Source of the DNA: Chlamydomonas sphaeroides
Lineage: Eukaryota; Chlorophyta; Chlorophyceae; Chlamydomonadales; Chlamydomonadaceae
Reading direction: 5' to 3'
Assembly: GCA_001662425.1 (NCBI GenBank)
Contig: BDDC01000006.1
Span: 172,462 to 236,461 of the forward strand
DNA: 64,000 nucleotides
The translations under genes and the position numbers were made by a program. The notes under the pieces were generated by a model, which was not told the DNA's origin, did no database searches, and was given only the letters and a program-made list of their open reading frames with translations. Below, in pieces: positions 44,559-54,074 of this stretch. How positions within the stretch are numbered: the stretch's first letter is position 1; the number at the start of each line of letters is the position of its first letter.

Positions 44559-45200
44559 ACGAAAAGGGTTGTCGACCGTGCGCAACTCCTGCTCACCTTG
44601 GCGAGCGACCCATGGTCACACCCGCTCTTTTGTAACACGTTTCGATTCTCTTTGCAATAAATGGAATCATGTTCGCATGTAAGCAGTTGCACTGCAGCTG
44701 CGAGTACTGGAACAGAACGATGCCTCTCCGTCACTTCCCCGCAGTGAGCAGCGTTGTGGGTCAGTATGCGGCTAGCGTTATAAATGTTGCTGATTCCTGT
44801 GGGCTGCTTCGGTGGTGCTAAACCAGTGGCGCGCGTCTGCACCGTTGACGAAGCATTCTGGTCGAGTTCTACCCCCTTTAACGCAGGCAAGAAAGAGGTA
44901 TTTGACATGCATAATTGTTTGTACTCTTGGAGGGCTCTGTGGCGAGTGGCGGGGGCTGCGGTGTTGCGGCCGAGCCTTCCGACAGCGTTACCCGACGTGA
45001 GGATCAGTGCAGCGTAAGGGCCCCGTGGGATAGCCACAACATGATCGAATGCATGGGCATCGCCGGGGCGGGGAAATTCGGGCTTGGACAACGCGATTGA
45101 GTGCTGCAGCATTATCGTCCGTCGACTTGCCTGGCGCATTGACAACCCCGTGCTGCTGTGCCCCACATACCAATTTGTCCCACTTCTAGCAGCTATCACA
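44559..45200. other. Intergenic: 3' UTR of channel B and 5' region of TPI
   Basis: The left part is the 3' end of channel copy B. The right part, which is less G/C-rich, should hold the promoter and 5' UTR of the isomerase. An in-frame ATG at 45084 would add 39 residues to the isomerase, but the sequence before 45201 has no transit-peptide or family character, so I treat it as 5' UTR. Confidence 0.55.
44631..44635 (+). terminator. TGTAA polyadenylation signal of channel copy B
   Basis: TGTAA occurs 73 bp after the stop codon. This pentamer is the standard poly(A) signal of volvocine algae. An AATAAA also occurs at 44656-44661, but that hexamer is not the usual signal in these algae. Confidence 0.65.
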
Positions 45201-46073
45201 ATGCTCGCTAAGCAGAGTGTGCGGTCGGCCCCGGGCTGCCGCTCCTCCGGCCGTCGTGTCTGCGCTCGCGTGCCCGCTGGCCGTGGTCGCCTCGAGGTCG
45301 TCTGCGCCAGCAGCGCCAAGTTCTTCGTGGGCGGCAACTGGAAGTGCAACGGCAGTGTCGCCAGCGTCCGCAACCTCGTTGATGAGCTGAATGCCGGCAA
45401 TATCACGCGCGGTGTGGACGTCGTGTGCGCACCCCCCTTCATTTACATCGACTACGTCATGCAGCATCTGGACAGGGACAAGTACCAGCTGGCCGCTCAG
45501 AATTGCTGGATCGGCGGCAACGGAGCCTTCACCGGCGAGGTCAGCGCCGAGCAGCTGACCGACTTCGGCGTGCCATGGGTCATCCTGGGCCACTCGGAGC
45601 GCCGCTCGCTGTTCGGCGAGAGCAACGAGGTCGTGGCGAAGAAGACCTCCCATGCCCTCGCGGCGGGTCTCGGGGTCATCGCGTGTATCGGCGAGACCCT
45701 CGACCAGCGCAACAGCGGTTCCGTGTTCAAGGTCCTGGACGGACAGATGCAGGCGCTGGTGGACGAGGTGCAGGACTGGTCGAAGGTTGTGCTTGCCTAC
45801 GAGCCGGTGTGGGCCATCGGCACGGGCGTGGTGGCGACGCCCGAGCAGGCGCAGGAGGTGCACGCCTACCTGCGCAAGTACTGCCAAGCCAAGCTGGGCA
45901 GGGCCGTTGCGGATAAGCTGCGGATCATCTACGGCGGCTCCGTCAACGACGCCAATTGCAAGGAGCTGTCGTTCCAAGAAGACATCGACGGTTTCCTGGT
46001 TGGCGGCGCCTCGCTAAAGGGCTCCTCGTTCGTGACCATCTGCAACGCGGCCGGCCCCAAGGCGCAGCCGTAG
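45201..46073 (+). CDS. TPI: Triosephosphate isomerase, plastid-targeted, intronless
   Basis: It interconverts glyceraldehyde 3-phosphate and dihydroxyacetone phosphate, in the Calvin cycle and glycolysis. The 290-residue product starts with an Arg/Ser-rich segment of about 36 residues ending EVVCAS, typical of an algal plastid transit peptide; the TIM barrel starts at KFFVGGNWKCN. Catalytic residues are in place: K48 (NWKCN), H131 (GHSERR), E201 (AYEPVWAIGTG, followed by the mobile loop). The phosphate-binding YGGSVN and the late GGAS are also present. The ATG at 45201 gives a proper transit peptide. The whole gene is one uninterrupted frame, unlike all other genes in the window. Confidence 0.95.
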   Translation: MLAKQSVRSAPGCRSSGRRVCARVPAGRGRLEVVCASSAKFFVGGNWKCNGSVASVRNLVDELNAGNITRGVDVVCAPPFIYIDYVMQHLDRDKYQLAAQNCWIGGNGAFTGEVSAEQLTDFGVPWVILGHSERRSLFGESNEVVAKKTSHALAAGLGVIACIGETLDQRNSGSVFKVLDGQMQALVDEVQDWSKVVLAYEPVWAIGTGVVATPEQAQEVHAYLRKYCQAKLGRAVADKLRIIYGGSVNDANCKELSFQEDIDGFLVGGASLKGSSFVTICNAAGPKAQP

Positions 46074-47640
46074 AGGGTTGGGTAGGGTAGTGCCTGGACG
46101 GTGTGAGGTGAACGGCGCACGATGCACGCACGGCGCGCTGTCGCCGACCCCTCGACTTGCAGTGCATTGCCCGCACTAGCCGCACGGAGATAGTCTTGCT
46201 AATGACTGTACATTAACCGCTGTGGTTCACCTGGAGCGTAGATTCGTATAACTTGCTTGACCGCCCCCGTGGCTGGGGGAGGCGCGCATAAGCCGCATAA
46301 GTGCGCGCTCTTGACTTGACGTGTTGATTGTTGCCTCTTGACGTGTGCAGGGCTAGCCGCCGAGGCTGCCCCGTGCCCTTGTGGTGTCGACGTAGTGTCG
46401 TGTGGTGGGTGGGGATGTTGGCTTGGAGCGCGAAGGTCCGGCACGGGGCGCAGGCTGCGAGGCCAGGCCAGGGCGCGGGGGAGATAGGTAGGCGCAGCCG
46501 CCGGTCCCGATTTTGACACCAGGGATGGCGAGCTGAAGTCGTTCCGGACTGAGCGCGAGTTGCATGCGGCTATCGCGAGGGCCGCGCAGGCTTGTGCTTG
46601 GGCTTCGTCGCGTGAGGCAAGGGGCTGAAGACTGAGTGCAATTGCAAATTCTTTGGCGGCCCTCTTTCCTGTTCCCCTCCGTCGACGGCGCTTGCCAGCA
46701 TGCCTGTGGCGCGCCTGCGCCCAGCGCTGCAGCCCTGGCTGTGGCCTCCAGCGTCCCCGTAGCAACAGGCAGGGGGCCGGCACCTCTCAAGCCCCCTTGC
46801 CTAAAATTTGCATCAGCACACCTGCACTCGAGGGTTGTATGCTGGCTTTCGTGCAAGCACAGTGCGGCTCTCAGCAGAAGCCTGGTTTCTTTATGCACCT
46901 GCATGGGGGCCAGTTCGGATGGCGCCGAAGGGTTAGCGGCCCGGGGCAGCGTGCCTGGAAGCACGAAGCGCCACGCTTGTTCAACGCCCTGCTGTAGGCT
47001 CTCGCCATTGGAACGTTCCCGTCTGCCCCGTGCATGCCGCTTAGCGCGCTCTTGCATTCCTGTCCCCAGAGAACCAATGATGCCATGCGGGGCGAGGCTG
47101 TATGTGACGACCACCTCCAGCCCCTCCAGCCGTCAGGGGCTTCGGCGCGGGCGGCGAGGCCTGCGTCCGGCCCGCCTGCGCTCGGCGGTGGCGGCGGCGC
47201 GCCTGCGTCCGGCCCGCCTGCACCTGGCCGGGGGGACGGGCGGTGGCATCGCCGGCAAGGCCAGAACACGGCGGATGCATTAGGGGAGTGGGCCCGCGCC
47301 CATGGCCTTGACCCCAGCCATGGTCCTTGGGTGGCCCTGGGGCTGAACTCTCGCATCCATAAGCTGGAGACGGCCGCCCGCAAGTTCGCTGGGTACGGGT
47401 GCACCGATGGCGTCGATTTCTGTGTCGCCATGTAGCGCCCGGCGAGGCGGCCGGACAACGAGGTCCAGGAGGCCGAGGCCGGGGTTCGGCTCTCGGCGGC
47501 GGAGCTGAAGGATCTGTTCCTGTGCGAGTAGGACCCAGGCGTGGGGACCTACTGGACCTGCGCCAAGGGCTTCTCGCACGTGTCCGGCTTCACCGGCCAC
47601 TTGCTACAGGCTGCCGGTTGCAGGGGCCGGTGGTCTTGGC
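46074..47640. other. Intergenic, possibly transposon-derived
   Basis: The first part is the 3' flank of the isomerase; no TGTAA is seen nearby. From about 46650 onward several overlapping frames stay open, one ending at 47433 (plus) with HKLETAARKFAGYG, followed after one stop by more open sequence. I do not recognise a family. The position just before transposon-like remnants suggests decayed mobile DNA. Confidence 0.4.
47160..47220. repeat. Direct repeat of a 20-bp Pro/Ala-coding unit
   Basis: CTGCGTCCGGCCCGCCTGC occurs at about 47161 and again at about 47202, separated by a GGC-rich spacer. Confidence 0.8.
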
Positions 47641-47650
47641 ACTCTGGTCC

Positions 47651-47700
47651 CGGATACCGTGCTGCCGGTCGTGTCGTACGGTGTTCAGGTGTGGGGGTCA
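47651..47700 (+). mobile_element. Possible LINE reverse-transcriptase scrap
   Basis: The frame reads TVLPVVSYGVQVWGSG. This recalls the V.P.LSYG.EVWG segment near the end of LINE-type reverse transcriptases, which is common in volvocine genomes. Only about 16 residues fit and no further RT motif is seen beside it, so this is a low-confidence call. Confidence 0.35.
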
Positions 47701-47887
47701 GGATCATCCCGGCAAGAGGCACCGGAAACGGCGTCGGCGGCGTCGGCGGGGGCATGGCAGCGGGTCGCGTGGCCATCACGCCAGCAGCGGCTGCAGGGGC
47801 GACCGGTTCTGTGCCGCCACCCGCCGCCGCCGCCGGCAACGCACCTGCTTCTCGCGCTGCTCAGGCGCTGGCCTTTGCCAGCAGTGC

Positions 47888-48345
47888 GGCTACCTCGAGC
47901 GCCGGCAATGGATGGAGTGGCAGCTGAAGTGCCAGCCGCAGCTCGTTGCCTACCGGTCCGCCATTCCCAGCGCTCAGGTTACCACCCGCGCCGCTCACGA
48001 GGCGCGGCTGCGGCACCTGTTCGGCGGCTGGGGCGGCCTGGGCGTGCAGGACCTCCTGGCCCACTACTTCGACCCCCGCCAGCGCAAGAAGCGGCTCGAG
48101 GTGTACATCCGCAAGCAGCGGGTGCTGCACCGCGAAGCCGTGCGGCTGACTGCTGGCGGGCGGCCCAAGGACGAGGTGGTGGTGGGCTGGGGATGCGGCA
48201 GCGCCAGGTGGACCTCGGCGATCAGCCGCCAGGGCCAGCCGCCTCGCAAGGAGTTCGTTCGGCAGCTGCGCTAGCGGTATGCGCGGCACGTGGTTATACT
48301 TAACGAGTGCCGCACCTCGCAGGTACGAAGGGTGTTGGGTGGGCG
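47888..48345 (+). pseudogene. Broken RuvC/zinc-ribbon nuclease-like transposon protein (Fanzor/TnpB-like)
   Basis: The frame contains CQQCGYLERRQWMEW, RLEVYIRKQRVLHREAVRL and DEVVVGWGCGSARWTS. After an in-frame TAG (48272-48274) it continues RYARHVVILNECRTSQV. In TnpB/Fanzor-like proteins the late part reads V.D.ERTS..C..C, where Cys pairs form a zinc ribbon; here the expected downstream Cys pairs are not recognisable. The combination of a stop, a degraded ribbon and no clean start points to a dead copy. The family assignment is from pattern memory and could be wrong. I see no clear terminal inverted repeats. Confidence 0.4.
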
Positions 48346-49695
48346 GTGGCGTGTAAAGTGCATGTCTGCTAGAAAAGGAGCATGAGGTGCTTGCTCGAAG
48401 TCTCAGGAGGGTGCGCGGCCCGTGCCCCACGCCCCAGGTCTTTTCCCATCCCGGATGGAGCTGCGCTTGTCGTTCCCTCAGGCGGCGGCCTAGGCCGCGG
48501 CCTTCACAACGTATACCAGGCTTGAAAACCAGAATGTCCCCACCGCTCAGGATTCTGCAGTCGTTTTAACCGCCTGACCACACCGTCAATTTCAAGACGC
48601 TCCATCAAACGCCACCGTTGGTCCACTGAAGAATCAGCGTGCGATTGATGAGTCGACTGCATGCTTCAGCATTAGCTTGCAATATCCCGAGGTGGGGGTT
48701 GGGAGGGCGTGAACGTGTGGGGCTGTCCGGGGGGGGTTACGAGCCTCCTGGGGGTTGGGGGCCGGGTGGCACGGACGTCGGCACATACCAGACTTCGCCA
48801 CGTCCGCAGCGAACGGAAGGCAACTGCACCACCACAACATAATCTCACACAAATACACATGCCCTACACGCCCACACGCAACCTGATAGCACACGCGGCC
48901 CTCGGAGTCTGGAGCAGAACCAGCACCAAGGAGCCAACTCGCGCAGTGCCTCCTTCAGTCCGTTGGTGCAACAGCTATTCACTGACGTCGCTACGCTGAA
49001 GACCTGCTGTTGACACCGCAGCGGGCTCTCACGACGCAAGCGCCGAGCAGGCCGCTATGGACTTGTCCTGTTTGCTAGTCGTCTAAGCAGATGACGGCAG
49101 CCACCGCATCAAACCACGTATCGCGGCGCTCCTTCAGTTGCGCTGCGTTGGCCGAGGACGATGGCCCAGCACTTGGCCTGTTCTCAAGGTGCGCTGCTGT
49201 GTTGCAGACAAAAGTGCATATTGCAGAGCACAGCTGACACAGCGGCCAGCTGGTGCGGTGCTTGCGTATCCTGCGAGCGTGTCTCTAGTCCGCCGCGCTG
49301 GCCGCCGCTTGCGTTACCCCAGCGCCAGAACACAGCAGCCTATTTGCAGCAGGGTGGAATTGCGCCGGTTGGGTGACTCGCACCAAACGACGTGTAGACG
49401 TGTACTTGAGGTTGGCACGTCAGCCGCTTCGCCAGCCTCTTTTGGGTGGCGCTGTGGTGCATAGCTCCATCTGAATGTTCACGATGCCAATAAGCGGGCT
49501 GCGTGTCGTTGGCCTGGTTAACAGTTGCGCTTTGCTGCCGAAACTCGCCGCTTCTTCAAGTGCGGTTTGCTTACCAGCTCAACATGAGCCTCAGTTCACA
49601 GCCCTCGCTCCCCTTACCTGCATCCGGGAAACTTAACCTGTCGTGCCTCTGCCTGACACGGTCACTGCTGGCATGCGCCTTGCCCCTGTAGGCAA
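48346..49695. other. Upstream region of the MIOX-like gene
   Basis: No gene is supported here. The end of the region probably carries the 5' UTR of the following gene. A C/T-rich stretch ending CCCCTGTAG lies just before its ATG, so a 5' UTR intron ending at about 49690 is possible. Confidence 0.5.
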
Positions 49696-52600
49696 ATGGA
49701 AGACTACGTCACGCTGTACCCCATGAAGAAGAGCCGCAGCCATACGGCCATGGCACATGGCTCCGGCGGCGACGAGGGTGGCTATGGGGTGTCGTCTGCC
49801 CCCAACAACATCATCATGTTGGGCGACGAGCTCGGGCTCCTCGACCACACACGCAACTATCGCCACCAGCAGCACCACGCGCACCACTCGGACCAGTACC
49901 ACCAGCGCCCCAAGCACTCCTTTGACCACGGCTATAGCCGCGGCTTGCCTTTTTGTGGAGAGGAGGACGAACATGACCAGCCCGCCGGCCCCGCGCCGCC
50001 TGCCGTCACCGGCCCGCAGCAGCGCAACGACGCGCGTACGCCAGCCTCATCTGACGATGCGGCCTGCGGCTGCTGCGCTCCCGCTGGTGCCGCGCTGGTG
50101 CCGCACGATCCGCGGTCCCACCCCCTGCAGCAGAACCAGCACGCCAGCAACCACTGCCTGCACTACTCAGGCAGCAGCAGCACAGGGATGTCGTCGTTCA
50201 GCGACAGCAACTCGCCGCCGATGCTATTGGGCCGGACCGCCGACTTCATGATGCTGCCGGGTGTCGGCCGCGATGCCCTGACGTCGCCAAGCGGCGACGC
50301 GAAGGACCCCCTGCCTGCCAGGCGCTCGCCCAGCCCGCAGCGTCCAGCGCAGCCACAGCTGCAAGAGCCGCCGTCGCCGGGCACAGTCAGCGATCTTATG
50401 GGAGCCTTTGGCGTCCTCACGAACGACCAGTGGCGGTCGCTGACGGATGCTATGGGCACTGGCTCGAAGCGCACCAGTGCCACCATCGGCGCTCGCGGCC
50501 TTGCCTCCGCCCCGGCCGCGCCGCCAGCCCCCGCGGCCCGCGTCGCCCGCATGTCCTCCGACCTGCGCAGCGCAGCTCAGGCCAGCGCCGGTGGCGGCCC
50601 CACGCCGGCGCAGGCCGCCGGTCACAGGCGCTCGCAGGGCGGCGCGTTTGGCAGCGCCTTCGACAGCAGCCAATCGGGCGCCCGCCACGACGGCTCGAGC
50701 GGCGGCTCGGACTTGTCCGCCGCATCGCTGTGGGCTGCCGTGAACGCGGCGTCGGGCGCCGCCAGCGCGCCGGTGCCGCCCAGCTCCTCTGGCTACGACA
50801 GCACGGACGACAACGAGCTGGCTGGGCAGCGGCCCACGCTGCAGCGCGCGCCGCGCGGCTCGAGCCACAACCTGGACCGGCGACCCGGCTCGCGAGAGAT
50901 GCTTGTGCTACAGCAGCAACAGCAGTGGCACGTGCAGCCGGTGGTGGCGCCGCCGCGGCACGCTGGCCTGGCGCCGCCGCTGCCAACGGTGTCGTCGAGC
51001 GGCTCCCTGCAGGGGTCAGCGGCCGCGCAGCCCGCCGCCGCCGAGCCAGTCGGCACGCAGCCGCCACTGCAGCGGCGCGGCCAGCCCATGCACAGCTACT
51101 ACGGCCTGCACGGCCACCGCGCTGACGCTGCGGCCGCCGGCATCCAGCCCCCGCAGCAGCTGACGAACGAGCTGCTGGCCGCGCGCTTCACGTACCCTGC
51201 CCCCCGCGACAGCGACCCGGCCAGCCTGACCTTGCCCGGGGGCGCACCCAGCGGAAGCCCCGTCGCCAGCACCGCCACGGCCGCGGGCCCGAGCGCGTTG
51301 GCGGCCGGCCACGCGGGGCAGGCTCGTGGCAACGTCGGCATGCACTACCGCCAGTACCAGCGCCAGCCCTCGTTCTACTCGGATGACTACGGACCAGGGC
51401 ACGCGCCCACGCATGCCGGCCTGACCCAGTCCGCCACGCCGCAGCCGACGCAAGACCGCCTCGGCCTCGGCCTGGTCACCAGCACCGGCACCGGCGCGGC
51501 CGCCCACGGCGGCGGCAGCGGCACCGGGGCCTACAGCCGCACGGGCAGCAGCCATGCACTGGCCGCCGGCAGCATTGGCAGTGGCGCCGGCGGCATCGGC
51601 ACCGGCGGCGTGACGCCGCGCCGCCACGCGCCTTCCAACCTGCAGATCCGTACGACCGCCGTCAGCGGCCCGCCGCGTGACGACGGCCCGGATCCCTCCG
51701 CGCATCGTACCGGCTGCGGCGCTGCCGCCGTCACCGGTTCCGGCTCGGGCAACGGCGGCGGCAGCGGCTTCAATTCGCCACGCCGCATGTCCGCCGGGCC
51801 TCTGTCGTACACGACGTACGGCTACCGGCGCGCCTGCTCGTCGCTGGCGGCGCTGGAGAGCCAGGCCGCCGGCAACGGTGCGGTGTTTGTGACGGTGGAC
51901 GACAGCAGCAGTGACGACGACACGGAGGAGGCCACGCGGCGCATCACGGCCGCGTTCCGCACCCACACGGGCATGGTCCGCAGCAGCGGCTGGGGTCTGC
52001 TGGGCAACGACACGGCACCCTCCACGCCCACCGCCGACGTCCGGCGGAGCGACCCCTGGGCCAGCGGCGTCAACAGCGGCAACCTGACGGCCACGGTGGA
52101 GGCCGGTGCCCCGGGCGAGGCTAAGGTGCGGCGGGCCCGGGCTGCTTCTGGGGCGGGCCACGCCGTCGTTTTGCACTCTGGCAGCAAGCAGCGGCATTGC
52201 GCGTGCATGCTAATTCTGACACGTCCTGTCCCTCCCGTTGCTTCGCAGGACGGCGAGGGCGACGATGGCACCAACAGCCTCGCCCGCAAGCGCAGCAGCT
52301 ACCACCTCACCAACAGCCACGCGGCGGTGGAACTGTTCCTGCGCCTCAACCACGCGCGCATGACCATGGATTTCGTCAAGCGCCAGGTGAGGCGCCGGCG
52401 CGTTGTTGGGGCGCAGCGCCCGGACCTGCGCTCCGTTCCCACGCCGGGCTGGCTGCTGCAGCTGCGCCCCGGCTCCGCGCCCCTCACGCGCTCCCTCGCT
52501 GTGCCTTGTGCGCCACAGACGCAGCTGTTTGCGTCGCTGGACAAGTGCGAGATGAGCGTGTGGGAGTCTCTGCACATGCTCAACGAGCTGCGCGAGTACG

Positions 52601-54074
52601 AGGCGGTGCTCATGGCGGAGCCGGGCGAGGCGCAGGTGGGGCCGGGCTTGGCCAGGGGGCGGGGCGGGGCGCCTTTCGCAGGTTGCGCTCGCGACTCGGG
52701 CTGGCCAGCGCCTCCGCTCCCTCTGCCTGCCCCGCCGTCGGGCAGAGCCCTGCCTGCCGCCTCACGCGGGCGCGCGCTGCTGTTCTCACTGCTGTCACAC
52801 CCGCCGCTCTGCCGGGCGAGGCGCAGGAGGTGTCGGAGCTGCCGCTGCTGGAGCACGCTTTCCAGACGGCCGAGCTGTGCCGGCTGCACCACCCCGGCCT
52901 GGACTGGCTGCACCTGGTCGGCCTCATCCACGGCCTGGGCAAGCTGCTGGCGCACAGGAAGTAAGTCCCCTCGCTCGGGACATGTGCGCCCCCGCACACC
53001 GGCAGGGCTGAGGAGCAGGCTCTGTGCTCCCGCCGAGTGCCTGTGCCGCTGCCGGCGGGGCGCTGGGCTGTGCGGGCGCTCACTAATGCAGCTGCTTGTG
53101 TCGCCCCCCGGCCCGCCCCGCTTGCTTTTAGCTTTGAGCCCGGGCTTACGCTCGGAGATTTGCACCTAGTTCGTTACTCCCATGGTGCCCGCCCCGCCCG
53201 CTGCCGCCGCTGCCGCAGGTTTGGCAGCCAGCCCCAGTGGGCCATCTGCGGCGAGTCCTTCCCGCTGGGCTGCCGCTTCAGCCCCCACATCCTGGGCTCC
53301 CAGTACTTTACGGCCAACCCCGACCGGCGCCGCCGACTGTACAACACGCAGGTGCGTCCATGCGTGCGCGCGCCGTTGACCTTCCCCGCAAATGCCTGGG
53401 CCTCCTGGCGGCTGAGCAGCCGCGCACGCCGGCCCTCAATGCAGGCGCAGGCCCAGCCTCTCCCCTCCTTGCGTGCCGCTGCCTCCGAACCTCACTCGTC
53501 TCGCCTCACCTCCCCCACCTCTGACCCCCAACCGCGCCCTGCGCCCCCAGACCGGCATCTATGGCCCCGGCTGCGGTCTGCTGTCGGTGGTGATGAGCTG
53601 GAGCGCCTGCGAGTACCTGTACCTGGTCATGCTGCTCAACCAGGCGCCCATGCCGCAGGTGCGCTTGCTGCAAAACGGTCAGGGCCCGGTCCCGGCCCTG
53701 GGGCGCCGCTGCGGGCGAGGCGCGCATCATGCCGCGCTTTCTGCAAGGTGCCTTGATGCTCTCCGCCTCAAGATGCCGCCCGGCCGCTGGCCTGCTCGCC
53801 CCTTCCCTGCCGCCGCCGCCAGGACGCGCTGTGGGTGCTGCGCCACGCCAAGTTCACCGCGCTGACGCGGCCGCACTCGTGCTACCTGCCGCTGTGCTCG
53901 GCGGACGACCTGCGCCGGCTGCCGCTGCTGCGCTCATTCCAGGGCTTGGCCGCCTACAAGCGCCAGGCCCTGCCCGAGGGCTTTGCGCTGGCGGGCGCCG
54001 AGCGCGACGCCTACTACAGCGGCCTGATCGCCAAGTACATAAGGTCGCCCGCAGCCAGCAAGCTGCAGTGGTGA
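49696..54074 (+). CDS. Large protein with C-terminal myo-inositol oxygenase-like domain, probable pseudoenzyme
   Basis: Seven exons (49696-52125, 52249-52386, 52519-52635, 52827-52960, 53219-53351, 53551-53658, 53823-54074) splice exactly to 1103 residues. Residues 1-810, all from exon 1, are Gly/Ser/Ala/Gln/His-rich and look disordered. Residues 825-1103 align throughout with myo-inositol oxygenase, the di-iron enzyme that cleaves inositol to glucuronate: RMTMDFVKRQ, LEHAFQTAEL, DWLHLVGLIHG, PQWAICGESFPLGCR, MSWSACEYLYLVM, YYSGLIAKY. Of six iron ligands, two His remain (H905, H930). The Asp of the HD pair is G931, and the other two His are G991 and A1003. The last Asp falls on S1039 by ungapped alignment. 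Catalysis therefore seems lost. A regulatory or inositol-sensing role is speculation. Confidence 0.85.

Noticed and set aside
44656..44661. AATAAA as poly(A) signal of channel copy B
   Set aside because: Volvocine algae use TGTAA, which is present 25 bp upstream; AATAAA is likely to be chance in this less G/C-rich spacer.
45084..45200. Upstream in-frame ATG of the isomerase
   Set aside because: The added 39 residues lack transit-peptide character and the ATG at 45201 begins a typical algal plastid transit peptide.
46353..47114. Minus-strand 253-codon frame beside TPI
   Set aside because: It has no recognisable motif, competes with plus-strand frames and lies in a region with transposon-like debris.
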